64,000 bases of DNA from Zipacnadum sp036504235 (GTDB lineage Bacteria; Armatimonadota; Zipacnadia; Zipacnadales; Zipacnadaceae): the NCBI GenBank assembly GCA_036504235.1, contig DASXVN010000079.1, positions 62,001 to 126,000 on the forward strand, in the 5' to 3' direction. Both the position numbers and the translations under genes were made by a program. Numbering within the stretch: position 1 is the first letter of the stretch; each line of letters begins with the position of its first letter. Positions 43,823 through 52,641 of the stretch are shown piece by piece. The notes under the pieces are model-generated. The model saw only the letters and a list, made by a program, of their open reading frames with translations. It searched no databases and had not been told where the DNA came from.

Positions 43823-46420
43823 CTACTTCTTCGCCACCGGACGGGTGACGACCACCACGCTGTGGGTCATGTCCAGAGTCGCGCGCGCCAGCGTCTGGAC
43901 CTGCGCCGCCGTGACCTGGCGGATGTCTTCGGGGTAGCGGAGGTAGTGCTCGTAGCCCAGGCCGTACAGCTCATCCAGGGCCTGCGAGCGGTCCATGGCC
44001 TCGGGATCGGCCAGGCCCAGGGCCTGAGAGGCGACCAGTGACTGCTGCGTCTGGGCCAGCGTCTCGGCGGACAGGGGTTGGTCCTGCAGCCGGCGCACCG
44101 CAGCGTCCAGGCCGGCGCGTACCTGGGGGACGGTGGCGGCGTCGGTGGCGGCGTAGAGCAGCGCCTCGCCGGGATCGAGACCGGGGATGAGGCCCGCGCC
44201 CGCGACATAGGCCAGGCCCGCCTGGCGGAGCGGCGGGAAGACCGGCCCGGTGGGCGACTGCGAGTTGAGCACGCCGAACAGCACCTCCCAGACGGGGAGG
44301 TCCGGGTCAGTGAGCCGCGGCCCGCGCCAGCCGTACAGGACCATGGCCTGGGCCTGCGGGCGCTCCGTCTCCTGCGCCACCGGCGCAGTCAGGGGCGGAT
44401 CCAGCGCCGGAGCGGCGGGCGCTTGCCCCGCGGCTTGCCAGCCGCCAAAGTATTTCTGGGCCAGGTGCAGGCCCGCCTCCCGGGTCAGGTCGCCCGAAAT
44501 GACCAGGACCGTACCCTTCGGCGAGAAGACGGCCCGGTGGAAGTCAACCAGGTTAGCGCGCTGCAGAGACTTGACGCTCGGCGCCGTGCCGGTCTGGGGG
44601 TTGCGATAGGGGTGCTGGGGGAAGACCGACTCTCCCAGGAGCAGCTCGCCTACGTAGAAGGGGTCTTCCTCTTGGGCGGCGATCGAGGCCAGAACATCCT
44701 GGCGCAGGCTCTCGATCTCCGTGTCCGGGAAGGCCGGGCGCAGCAGACAGTTGGCGAGGCGCGAGGCCAGTAGATCAGCGTCCTCGGTCAGCGCCTGGCC
44801 CGAAAGCCCGACGGAATTGCGGCCCGAATAAGCGGACAAGGTGGCGCCGTGGTCCTCCAGGGTCCGAGCCAGGGCCTCGCGCGTCTCGCCCTGAGCGCCG
44901 CGCGTGAGCATCTCGGCGGTGAAAGAGCTCAGCCCGGCTTGACCGGTCGGCTCGAGACGCAAGCCGGCGGCGGTGGCGGTCAGCATCTGCACGGCTCCGC
45001 TGCCGGGACGACTGGTGAGGATGACGCGCAGCCCGTTGGACAAGACGACGCGGGTGCTGCTGGAGACTGCCGCCGGCGTCGCGCTCCCGACGGTTGTGGC
45101 GGGCGCGGCGGGCGGGCGCAGCAGGGCCAGTGTGTAGACCGCCGGGTCCAGGTACTTGCGGGCCGCTGCCTGCACCTGGGCGGGGGTGACGCGGTCCATT
45201 CGCTCCAGGTAGTGGGTGGTGAAGTCCACGTCGCCGGTGAGTAGCAGGTCGCTACCCAGCGCATCGGCGCGCCCCTCGGCGGTCTGGGAGGAGAAGACCT
45301 TGTCGGCGCGCACCTGGCGGCGGACGCGCGCCAGTTCCTCGGCCGTAACGCCCCGGTCGCGCACGCGGACAATCTCCTCGAGCAGCGCCGCGCGCACCTG
45401 GGCTTCCTTCTCCGGGGCGAAGGTCGCCCCGATGACGAACGCGCCGGGATCGTAGGGGGGCGTGTCGTCGCCGCACCAGACCTGGTCCACCAGCTTGTCT
45501 CGCACCTGCAGGCGGCTACCCAGGCGAGAGGTCTCCCCACGGCCCAGGACGCCGGCCAGGAGATCGAGCGGGTACATGTCGTTCTCAAACAGACTGACAC
45601 TGTGCCAGCCCAGCAGGAGGCGGCTGCGGGTCAGGCCGGGCTGTTCCCGGACCGCTTCGCGGCGGCTCAGCACCGGCGGCTCCTGCGGCAGGGGTGTGGG
45701 CAGGGTGGCGCGCGCCGGGTAGGCCGCTAGAATCTTCTCGGCCTGGGCCATCATCGCCGCAGCGTCGAAATCCCCTACGACCACGGCGATCACGTTCTCG
45801 GGAGCGTAGCGGGCTCGGTGGTAGGCGCGGGCATCGGCGCCGGTTAGCTTGGTGAACTGGTCGCGGAAGCCGGCAATGGGCAGGCGGGCAGGGTGCTGGA
45901 GGAGCAGTGTGGAGTTGAACACGTCCCACAGGACGCGGTTGGGTTCGTCCTCATCCATCTGCATCTCGTGCAGGATGACGCCCTTCTCCTCCTCCACGGC
46001 CTCATCGGTGAGCAGGGGGGCCAGCACCATGTCGGCGGTGACGCGCAAGGCCTCTTCCGCGCCGGCGGCGGGGGTGGTAATCACGTACCAGGTGTCATCC
46101 TGGCTGGTGAAGGCATTGCGACTCTCGCCGAGTTCGCCGAAGACCGACCGGATCTGGTCGGCCGTGTACAGGGCGGAGCCGTGCTCCACGGAATGCTCCA
46201 CCAGATGGCTGAGACCACAGCCGGCGAAGCGGCCCTCGTAGACGCTGCCGGTCTGCACGAACAGGCGGACAGCCGCTACCGGCGCGGCGGGAAAGCGCTC
46301 GACGATCACCCGCAGGCCGTTGGGCAGTGTCTTGACCAGAGGGGCGGCGGAGGAAACGGCGGTCGCCAGTAGAACCAGGAGCAGACAGAGGGCGGGTAGG
46401 TGAAGCTTGCGAATACTCAT
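43823..46420 (-). CDS. Exported M16 family zinc peptidase (fused two-copy form)
   Basis: 865 residues. A signal peptide (LHLPALCLLLVLLATAVSS) is followed by an active M16 half with the inverted zinc motif HLVEH (H72, E75, H76) and the downstream Glu in EEEKGVILHEM. A second half (from about 470, RVVLSNGLRVILTSRPGSG) lacks HxxEH, as in many fused M16 proteins such as pitrilysin. It should degrade peptides outside the cytoplasm. ATG at 46420 is preferred, with GGTGAT 4 bases upstream; GTG at 46429 is possible. Confidence 0.88.
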   Translation of the reverse strand: MSIRKLHLPALCLLLVLLATAVSSAAPLVKTLPNGLRVIVERFPAAPVAAVRLFVQTGSVYEGRFAGCGLSHLVEHSVEHGSALYTADQIRSVFGELGESRNAFTSQDDTWYVITTPAAGAEEALRVTADMVLAPLLTDEAVEEEKGVILHEMQMDEDEPNRVLWDVFNSTLLLQHPARLPIAGFRDQFTKLTGADARAYHRARYAPENVIAVVVGDFDAAAMMAQAEKILAAYPARATLPTPLPQEPPVLSRREAVREQPGLTRSRLLLGWHSVSLFENDMYPLDLLAGVLGRGETSRLGSRLQVRDKLVDQVWCGDDTPPYDPGAFVIGATFAPEKEAQVRAALLEEIVRVRDRGVTAEELARVRRQVRADKVFSSQTAEGRADALGSDLLLTGDVDFTTHYLERMDRVTPAQVQAAARKYLDPAVYTLALLRPPAAPATTVGSATPAAVSSSTRVVLSNGLRVILTSRPGSGAVQMLTATAAGLRLEPTGQAGLSSFTAEMLTRGAQGETREALARTLEDHGATLSAYSGRNSVGLSGQALTEDADLLASRLANCLLRPAFPDTEIESLRQDVLASIAAQEEDPFYVGELLLGESVFPQHPYRNPQTGTAPSVKSLQRANLVDFHRAVFSPKGTVLVISGDLTREAGLHLAQKYFGGWQAAGQAPAAPALDPPLTAPVAQETERPQAQAMVLYGWRGPRLTDPDLPVWEVLFGVLNSQSPTGPVFPPLRQAGLAYVAGAGLIPGLDPGEALLYAATDAATVPQVRAGLDAAVRRLQDQPLSAETLAQTQQSLVASQALGLADPEAMDRSQALDELYGLGYEHYLRYPEDIRQVTAAQVQTLARATLDMTHSVVVVTRPVAKK

Positions 46421-46529
46421 CGAGATCACCGGTTGGGGAAGAGTAGCGCGGCTCCCGAAGGCCCGCGCTGGCCAAGCGCTAAGCGGCCCGTGGCCGTGCG
46501 CATTATACCTCAGCGAGGCGCGTTACGCC

Positions 46530-46558
46530 TTGACAGGGGCAAGCTGTTTCGGTTAAAC
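46530..46558 (+). promoter_or_regulatory. Probable promoter of the tandem MFS genes
   Basis: A perfect TTGACA, 17 bases, then TTAAAC (weak -10). It lies about 115 bases before the first MFS start. Confidence 0.5.
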
Positions 46559-46673
46559 AGGTCTCTCCCCTAAGAGCGGGTTGGGGGTCGGGGTCCTAAT
46601 CTCGGGTAACCAGGATTGCAGGAGAGGGGTTCAGGCGGGGTGGCGGGCGAGTGGCCTAGCCCTGTTCTTGCCT

Positions 46674-48011
46674 ATGGCGACACACGACTCGCGCGAACTG
46701 GGCGTGGAGACCCAAGCTCATTTTCGCCGAAACATGATCATCAACACGGTGGTGGACACCGGGTTCGGGTTCGGCATGTCACTGTTCGCCGTGGGCACCA
46801 TTATCGCCGCTTTCCTAAGGCACCTCGGCGCTACCAACACCGTCATCGGCCTGGCGCCGGCGATCACGATGGCGGCGATGGCGCTGCCTCAGTTGCCCGT
46901 CACCCACTGGACACGAGGCCTGCGGGAGAAGAAGAAGCTATTCGTGGCGATCCACATCAGCGCCTACGCGCCGTGGCTGGTGATCGCGGCGCTGACCGTG
47001 CTGTGGGCCAGCCCGCATCCGCAGCGGATGATTGTGGCCTTGCTCGCGCTGATGGGGCTGGCCTACTTGATGTGGGGGGGCGGGCCGCCCCTGTGGGCGC
47101 AATTACTGCCGCGCCTCTTCCCGGATCGGGCCCGGGGCATGGCCGTCGGCGTGATCGTCACCGCCCAGGGGCTAGCCGGGGTGGCGGGGGGACTGCTGGC
47201 CGCCTGGGTACTGGCCCATGTGGCCTATCCCGACAATTTTGCCTTACTCTTTCTCATCGCCGGCGCGGTCATGATCGTCTTCCGCTCCTTGCACTTGCTG
47301 TCCCATGAGTCCCTGCCCGACGAGCCGCCGGAAGTAACCCGGGAGGGCATGTGGCGTATTGTCGCGCGCCTCTGGCGATCCGACCGGCGGCTCCGCCGCT
47401 TCGTCCTGGCCCGCCACATCTATGAGGGCGGGGCGCTGGTCGGCAACTTCTTCGCCGTGTATGCTTTGACGCGGTTCCATTTGCCTGACCAGGCGGCGGG
47501 GAAGTTCACTCTGGCCTCCTGTATTGGCCTCGCGATAGTCGGCCCCTGGCTGGGGCGACTGGGAGACCGCCGCGGCTACCGGCGAGTGATGGGATATGCC
47601 ATCGTCATCTGGTGCGCCACGACCGCGATGATCGCGCTGGCGCCGAGCCTCCCGATAGTCTACGCCGCCTTCGTAATAGGCGGCGTGGCGGCGGCGGCGG
47701 ACGGGGTGGCTTACGTGAATCTGCTGGTGGAGATGAGCGAGGAGAAGACGCGCGGCTACTATGTGGCCCTGGGCTCCACGGTGATGGCTCCTCTGCGGCT
47801 GGCCGCGCCGTTCATGTGGGGGAGAATGAGCGATCAACTGGCGGTCGGCTTGCACAACCCCGTCCTGGGGCTGCACTCGATCTTCGTGTGGGGGATCATT
47901 CTGCAGGCTTTGGGTTGGCTGGCGCTAGTGGCGACGATGGACGACCCGCGCCGGCCTCGCCAACGTATCCTGCACTGGCACCGGGGCATGGGGCTGCCCC
48001 GCCTGTACTAG
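46674..48011 (+). CDS. MFS transporter (first of tandem pair)
   Basis: 445 residues with 12 predicted helices in two halves. The inter-half loop carries LWRSDRRLRRFVLARHI and the next loop LGRLGDRRGYRRVMG, the G-x-x-x-D-R-x-x-R-R motif of the major facilitator superfamily. The N-terminus MATHDSRELG closely resembles the next gene's MAHDSRHM. The substrate is unknown. The ATG at 46674 is chosen by that match; the ribosome site is weak, so it may be poorly translated or start upstream. Confidence 0.82.
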   Translation: MATHDSRELGVETQAHFRRNMIINTVVDTGFGFGMSLFAVGTIIAAFLRHLGATNTVIGLAPAITMAAMALPQLPVTHWTRGLREKKKLFVAIHISAYAPWLVIAALTVLWASPHPQRMIVALLALMGLAYLMWGGGPPLWAQLLPRLFPDRARGMAVGVIVTAQGLAGVAGGLLAAWVLAHVAYPDNFALLFLIAGAVMIVFRSLHLLSHESLPDEPPEVTREGMWRIVARLWRSDRRLRRFVLARHIYEGGALVGNFFAVYALTRFHLPDQAAGKFTLASCIGLAIVGPWLGRLGDRRGYRRVMGYAIVIWCATTAMIALAPSLPIVYAAFVIGGVAAAADGVAYVNLLVEMSEEKTRGYYVALGSTVMAPLRLAAPFMWGRMSDQLAVGLHNPVLGLHSIFVWGIILQALGWLALVATMDDPRRPRQRILHWHRGMGLPRLY

Positions 48012-48053
48012 GTCCGCGCCAAGCCGCCAAGCTGCCCGCGCAAGGGGGGCCCG

Positions 48054-49358
48054 ATGGCTCACGACTCGCGCCACATGGTCGAGGAGACCGAACAGCACTA
48101 TCGCCGCAATCTGGCCCTGGCCACTCCCGTGGACCTGTTCTGGGGCCTGGGCGCCTCCCTCGTGGCGGTGGGGCCGATCATCACCGTCTTGCTCCAGCGT
48201 CTAGGCGCCACCAACCTGCTGATTGCGCTGGCCCCGGCCCTGCAGACCGTGGGGTTCGGGCTGCTCCAGCTCCCGGCGGTGCATCTGACGCGCCATTTGC
48301 GGGCCAAGAAGCTGGTCTTCATGTCCTTGCACTGGACCGCCGGAGCCTGGGTGCTGGGCGGGATGCTGGTCTTGGCCTGGGGGCAGACGCGCCCCGCGGC
48401 GCTGATTGTCGCGATCCCGATCATCGGCGGCCTCTACGCGATGGGGCTGAGTCTGGTGACGCCGCTGTGGGGCCAGATGCTGCCCCGCTTGTTTCCGGAC
48501 AGCCGGCGGGGTTTTGTGGGCGGGATGCTCTCGCTGGCAGGAGGGCTGGGCGGTATCGCCGGCGGCGCCGTGGCCGCCTGGGTGCTGACCGCTTACCCCT
48601 TCCCGCGCAACTTCGCCTACCTGCTGCTCGCCGGCGGCGGCCTGCAGTGCGGTTCCATCTTGCTGTACCTGTTCGTCCATGAGACGGTGCCCCAGGCGTC
48701 GCCGGAGGAGCCCGAGCCGCGGCTGCTGACTGTGGCGGCGCGTCTCTGGCGTTCCGACCGGCGCTTGCGGCGGTTTGTGCTGATGCGTTACGTGGCGGAG
48801 ACCGGCATGGCCGCGACCGCCTTTCTGGCGGTCTGGGGGCTGGAGCGCTATGCGCTACCCGACCGGTTTGCCGGCAACCTGGCCCTGGCCGCGAGTCTGG
48901 GCACGGCCGCCACGGCCCTCTTCATCGGCCGCATCGGCGACCGCCGCGGCTACCGGCGGGTGCTGGCGTGGGCCCTGGCCGGTTATGCGGCGGCCCTCTT
49001 GCTGGCGCTGGTGGGGGGCCGCGCGGAAGTGATGTACGTGGTCTTCTTTCTGCTTGGCGTGGCCGGGCCCGCCGACTGGATCGGCGGCGTGAATCTCATG
49101 GTCGAGATGGGAGACGAGACGACGCGGGGGTATTACCTGGCGCTGAGCCCGACCCTGACCCTGCCGCTGCGCCTGCTGGCCCCCTTCGCCTGGGGCTGGC
49201 TGGGCGACCGCGTCGGGCTGCCCTGGGTGTTCGGCGCCGGGCTGGCTTTCCTGGTGATGGGGTGGCTGGGACTGCTGGCTTTGGTCGAAGATCCTCGCCG
49301 CCCCGGCCAACGCATCATGCGCCGCGTCGAGGGGCCGCCGTGGCTGAGTTGGCGCTGA
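48054..49358 (+). CDS. MFS transporter (second of tandem pair)
   Basis: 434 residues, 12 helices, clearly a paralogue of the preceding gene: shared LWRSDRRLRRFVLMRY, GRIGDRRGYRRVLAWAL and EMGDETTRGYYLAL segments align throughout. AAGGGGG before the ATG gives a better ribosome site than its partner. The pair is 42 bp apart and likely co-transcribed. They could form a heteromer or have split substrate range; both are inference. Confidence 0.85.
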   Translation: MAHDSRHMVEETEQHYRRNLALATPVDLFWGLGASLVAVGPIITVLLQRLGATNLLIALAPALQTVGFGLLQLPAVHLTRHLRAKKLVFMSLHWTAGAWVLGGMLVLAWGQTRPAALIVAIPIIGGLYAMGLSLVTPLWGQMLPRLFPDSRRGFVGGMLSLAGGLGGIAGGAVAAWVLTAYPFPRNFAYLLLAGGGLQCGSILLYLFVHETVPQASPEEPEPRLLTVAARLWRSDRRLRRFVLMRYVAETGMAATAFLAVWGLERYALPDRFAGNLALAASLGTAATALFIGRIGDRRGYRRVLAWALAGYAAALLLALVGGRAEVMYVVFFLLGVAGPADWIGGVNLMVEMGDETTRGYYLALSPTLTLPLRLLAPFAWGWLGDRVGLPWVFGAGLAFLVMGWLGLLALVEDPRRPGQRIMRRVEGPPWLSWR

Positions 49359-49391
49359 GGCTTTTCCCCGGGGCCCAGAGCGCACCGTCTC

Positions 49392-49420
49392 TTGACATCC
49401 GAGACTCACTCTGCTAATCT
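49392..49420 (+). promoter_or_regulatory. Promoter of infC-rpmI-rplT
   Basis: A perfect TTGACA (49392-49397) followed at 15-17 bases by TGCTAATCT, a weak but possible -10 region. The infC leader would be only about 60 bases. Confidence 0.6.
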
Positions 49421-49485
49421 TTCAGGCTGTATCAGCGGCGCGGAACCGTGACAGGTGCGCCTATGTCTCTTGAGGTGAGAAACCA

Positions 49486-50235
49486 ATAAGCAACAGAGCG
49501 TATCGAGTGAACGACAGAATTCGTGCTTCCCGGGTGCGGGTGATTGATCCCGAGGGGGCACAGCTCGGAGTGATGGCCACTCCCCAGGCCCGCGAGGCGG
49601 CGGAGCGTTACCACCTGGACCTTATTGAGGTAGCTCCGGAGGCGGACCCGCCCGTGTGCCGTATCATGGATTACGGGAAGTTCCGCTACGAGGCCCAGAA
49701 GAAGACCAAGGACGCCGCTAAGAAGTCCAAACAGACTGAACTCAAGGGCATTCGCGTTCGCCCTAATACCGACGATCACGATCTAAGTTTCAAGATCAAG
49801 AACGCCATCAAGTTCCTGGAAAAAGGGAACATGGTGAAGTTCAACGTGATCTTCCGCGGGCCGGAGTTGCGCCACAAGGAAGTCGGTCAGGCCCAGCTCA
49901 ACGCCTTTATCGAAGCCACCAAAGACGTGGCCGATGTGGAAGTAGCCCCCCGCATGGAGGGGCGCCAGATGCTGATGGTGCTGCGGCCCAAGGCCGAGGC
50001 CGTCAAGAAAGCCGCGAAGGCCGCCGCCAGTAAGGCGCATGAGGCCTCCCTGGCGGCTTCGAGTCCCGCACCGGCGCCAGCCGCGCCGGCTGCCGAGGGC
50101 GAGCCCGTCGCGCCGCCGGCGGCGTCGCCGGAGCCGGTTGCAGAGCCGCCGGCTGCAGAGACGCCGGTCGCAGAGACGCCGGTCGCAGAGACGCCGGTCG
50201 CTCCGGCGCCGGAGGCGAGCGTACCCGCCGAGTAG
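49486..50235 (+). CDS. infC: Translation initiation factor IF-3 with Ala/Pro-rich tail; probable AUA start
   Basis: About 249 residues from an ATA at 49486, or 242 from GTG at 49507. The IF-3 N domain (NDRIRASRVRVIDPEGAQLG, CRIMDYGKFRYEAQKK) and C domain (KGIRVRPNTDDHDLSFKI, APRMEGRQM) are complete by about residue 175. GAGGTGA (49472-49478) is spaced 7 bases from the ATA, whereas the GTG has no site; the added SNRAYR fits the family N-terminus. infC is known for rare start codons that allow IF-3 to repress its own translation. A tail of about 65 Ala/Pro/Glu residues is unusual. Confidence 0.93.
   Translation: MSNRAYRVNDRIRASRVRVIDPEGAQLGVMATPQAREAAERYHLDLIEVAPEADPPVCRIMDYGKFRYEAQKKTKDAAKKSKQTELKGIRVRPNTDDHDLSFKIKNAIKFLEKGNMVKFNVIFRGPELRHKEVGQAQLNAFIEATKDVADVEVAPRMEGRQMLMVLRPKAEAVKKAAKAAASKAHEASLAASSPAPAPAAPAAEGEPVAPPAASPEPVAEPPAAETPVAETPVAETPVAPAPEASVPAE
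50155..50199 (+). repeat. Three 15-bp tandem repeats in infC
   Basis: GCAGAGACGCCGGTC three times exactly, encoding AETPV repeats in the IF-3 tail; a degenerate copy precedes them. Confidence 0.9.
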
Positions 50236-50333
50236 GTCAGTTCGTGGCGCTGAGCGCCAGAGGTTTTGCCGACGCTGCGGCCCCAGCCGGAGCGTCGTTT
50301 CACCCTAATGGTTTGGAAAGTAGAGGCACAGTC

Positions 50334-50534
50334 ATGAAGAATAAGATGAAGACCAAGAAATCCGCCGCCAAGCGGTATGGGGTCACGGGGACGGGGAAGG
50401 TGTATCATCGCCAGCAGGGCCTGAACCACATCCTCTCCAAGAAGACCTCCCATCGCAAGCGCAATCTGGGCATGGACGCTGTGCTTACCGGCGCGACCGC
50501 GGCTAACGCCAAAGAACTTATCCCCTACAAGTAG
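50334..50534 (+). CDS. rpmI: 50S ribosomal protein L35
   Basis: 66 residues, normal for bL35. It is highly basic, with MKTKKSAAKRYGVTGTGK and LSKKTSHRKRNLG, the family signature. It sits in the canonical infC-rpmI-rplT order, 98 bp after infC and 74 bp before rplT. The ribosome site (AGAGG) is modest. Confidence 0.96.
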   Translation: MKNKMKTKKSAAKRYGVTGTGKVYHRQQGLNHILSKKTSHRKRNLGMDAVLTGATAANAKELIPYK

Positions 50535-50608
50535 AGCGGTGGCGGTTCTCGCTCCCCTCGCGGGAGCTCGGGGCAATGCGAAGCAAGTTGCAGGAAGGTT
50601 GAGCAAAG

Positions 50609-50962
50609 ATGCCGAGAGTAAAGACTGGATTTGTCCGCCGGCAACGGCACAAGAAGGTACTGAAGGCGGCCAAGGGGTACTTCAGCGGTCGTCGCCGCCT
50701 GATCCGTACCGCCAAAACCGCCGTCATGCGCGCGGGGATGGCCGCATGGCGTGATCGTCGCCGCAAGAAGCGCGATTTCCGGCGCCTGTGGATCGCCCGC
50801 ATCAACGCGGCGGCCCGTATGCGCGGTCTGACTTACTCCAAGTTCGCCGGACTGCTGCGCAAGGCCGGCATCGCGCTGAATCGGCCCATGCTGGCGCAGA
50901 TGGCTGTGGACGACCCGCAGGCCTTCGACGCTGTAGTGGAGCAGGCCCGCGCGGCGGCCTAG
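50609..50962 (+). CDS. rplT: 50S ribosomal protein L20
   Basis: 117 residues. It starts PRVKTGFVRRQRHKK and contains KAAKGYFSGRRRLIRTA and LWIARINAAARMRGLTYS, the bL20 signatures. It binds 23S rRNA early in assembly, and in some bacteria represses the operon; no L20 mimic structure was recognised upstream. Last gene of the operon, followed by a terminator. Confidence 0.97.
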   Translation: MPRVKTGFVRRQRHKKVLKAAKGYFSGRRRLIRTAKTAVMRAGMAAWRDRRRKKRDFRRLWIARINAAARMRGLTYSKFAGLLRKAGIALNRPMLAQMAVDDPQAFDAVVEQARAAA

Positions 50963-50992
50963 AGCCGCTCACGGCCGGACCCAAGTTACGCC

Positions 50993-51024
50993 AGGGCGGA
51001 ATCCTTACGGGGTTCCGCCCTTTT
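50993..51024 (+). terminator. Intrinsic terminator after rplT
   Basis: A 12-bp stem (outer nine pairs AGGGCGGAA/TTCCGCCCT, then a T-G wobble and two C-G pairs) followed by TTTT. Confidence 0.88.
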
Positions 51025-51044
51025 GGTAACAGGAGAACGCGACC

Positions 51045-51716
51045 ATGCCCGAGCCCTGGGCGCTCATCTTTGACGTAGACGGGGTCCTCGCCGACACCGA
51101 GATGCTCAACGCCCGCGCCAGCGTCCTGATGTTCGCGGAGCTGTATGGCGTCACCGTCTCGGCGGAGGACTTCTGTCCCTTCATCGGCACCGGCGATGAG
51201 CGGTACGTGGAGGGCGTCGCCGAGCAGTACGGGGTGCGAATCGACACCGAAGCGGCCGTGCAACGCCGCGCCGAGAACTTCTTCAAGCTGCTGGCCCGCG
51301 AGCCGCTGCCGGCGGCGCCGGGAGTCAGGGAGCTGGTGGACGCGTCCCGTACTTCGGGGTACATGAAGCTGGCCATCGCCACCTCCGGCCGCCGGGACAA
51401 GCAGTTCCCGGTCATTACGGGCGCCGGTCTGCAGTTGGACTGGTTTGACGTGGTCATCACCGGCGACCAGGTGACGCGCAAGAAGCCCGACCCGCAGATC
51501 TATCAGCTAGCCGGCGAGCGGTTGGGTCTGCCGCCGGAGCGGTGCGTGGTAGTCGAGGACGCGCCGGTGGGCGTGCAAGCGGCCCAGGCCGCCGGGATGT
51601 GGTGTCTGGCCGTCACCAACAGCGCCCCCCGCGAGGCCCTGGCCGCCGCGAACCTCATCGTGGATAGCCTGACCGAGGTCAGCTTGACTGGCCTCGAGGA
51701 GGCGCTGGGCCTGTAG
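51045..51716 (+). CDS. HAD-superfamily hydrolase (beta-phosphoglucomutase-like)
   Basis: 223 residues. Motif I IFDVDGVLADTE (nucleophile Asp10, acid Asp12), motif II ATSGR, motif III RKKPDPQIY and motif IV VVVEDAPVGVQAA are all present, with a helical cap between I and II. The DGVLADTE form is common in PGM-B/CbbY-like phosphatases. AGGAGA precedes the ATG. The terminator before it makes it the first gene of a new unit. Confidence 0.88.
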   Translation: MPEPWALIFDVDGVLADTEMLNARASVLMFAELYGVTVSAEDFCPFIGTGDERYVEGVAEQYGVRIDTEAAVQRRAENFFKLLAREPLPAAPGVRELVDASRTSGYMKLAIATSGRRDKQFPVITGAGLQLDWFDVVITGDQVTRKKPDPQIYQLAGERLGLPPERCVVVEDAPVGVQAAQAAGMWCLAVTNSAPREALAAANLIVDSLTEVSLTGLEEALGL

Positions 51717-51753
51717 GCGGAGCGGATCGAGGCGGAGGCAACGTAGCGGGACG

Positions 51754-52641
51754 ATGAAGGGAAAACAGCCGGGGAGAAGACTGGCCGTAGTGCTCACGGT
51801 CGCCGTGGCGGTGGCCCTGGTGGTCGCTGGGGCGGACCGGGTGCTGCCGCGGTTCTCCGGCCCCCTGCCGGCGGGCCTGCCGCAGTTGCTTCGGGACCAG
51901 GAACTGACCTACCCGCCCGCGGAGCGCTGGACTTTCGCGGTGCTGGGCGACACCCAGTGGCATCCCGAGATGGCCGCGCTGGTGCTCGCCGCCGCCCAGC
52001 GCGACCGGCCCTCGCTGATCTTTGACGTGGGCGATGCGGTGGACTATGGCGGGCGCCGCGACTGGGAATTCTACCTGCGGCACGTGGCGGCCGTCTGGGA
52101 CGGCACCCCGTTCTTCCAGGTGCCCGGCGACCACGACCGGGGCTGGGATGGCGCCTGGTGGACCACCGCGACCCTGGAGCGGCACGGGGGAGCGCGGTAC
52201 CGGGCGATCAACCAGGGGAGCTGGACGATCCTGCTGCTGGACAGCTCCGAGTGGCAGCTAGACGGTCGCCAGCGCGAGTGGCTGGCGGCCAAGTTGGCGG
52301 AACTCGGGCCGCAGCGTAACCTGATCGTACTGACCCACATGCCACCCGCGGATCCCCGCACCTACGCGCACGTCGCGCACTCGATGGGGCGCGTGGGGGA
52401 GGCCCAACTGGCCGGCTTGCTGGCCGGCTACCGGGTCCGCCTAATCGTCACCGGTCATGTGCATGTGGATTTGGCGTCCCAGTGGCGGGGGATACCGGTC
52501 CTGACCACCGCGATGAACTATGATACCTGGCGGTCTCCCCAGGATCCGGCGCGGTGGTTGCTGTTCACGGTGCGCGGTGACGAGATCACCTGGCAGTGGA
52601 AAGCTCTGGAGCGCCCCGCCGAATGGGAGCCGGGCTCATGA
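51754..52641 (+). CDS. Anchored calcineurin-like metallophosphoesterase
   Basis: 295 residues. An N-terminal hydrophobic segment (LAVVLTVAVAVALVVAGAD) acts as signal or anchor. The core has G65-D66 (LGDTQWH, where D66-x-H is altered to D-T-Q-W-H70), G93-D94, G125-DHD (replacing GNHD), THMPP and TGHVHVD. The first metal motif and the Asn of GNHD are thus non-standard, so activity is uncertain. Stop overlaps the next start by ATGA. Confidence 0.8.
   Translation: MKGKQPGRRLAVVLTVAVAVALVVAGADRVLPRFSGPLPAGLPQLLRDQELTYPPAERWTFAVLGDTQWHPEMAALVLAAAQRDRPSLIFDVGDAVDYGGRRDWEFYLRHVAAVWDGTPFFQVPGDHDRGWDGAWWTTATLERHGGARYRAINQGSWTILLLDSSEWQLDGRQREWLAAKLAELGPQRNLIVLTHMPPADPRTYAHVAHSMGRVGEAQLAGLLAGYRVRLIVTGHVHVDLASQWRGIPVLTTAMNYDTWRSPQDPARWLLFTVRGDEITWQWKALERPAEWEPGS

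Noticed and set aside
46502..46507. TATAAT on the minus strand as promoter of the M16 peptidase gene
   Set aside because: The hexamer is perfect but no -35 box is found at 16-18 bases and there is no extended -10, so it is left unlisted.
49398..49485. L20-type autoregulatory leader before infC
   Set aside because: The leader is only about 60 bases from the promoter and shows no rRNA-like structure.
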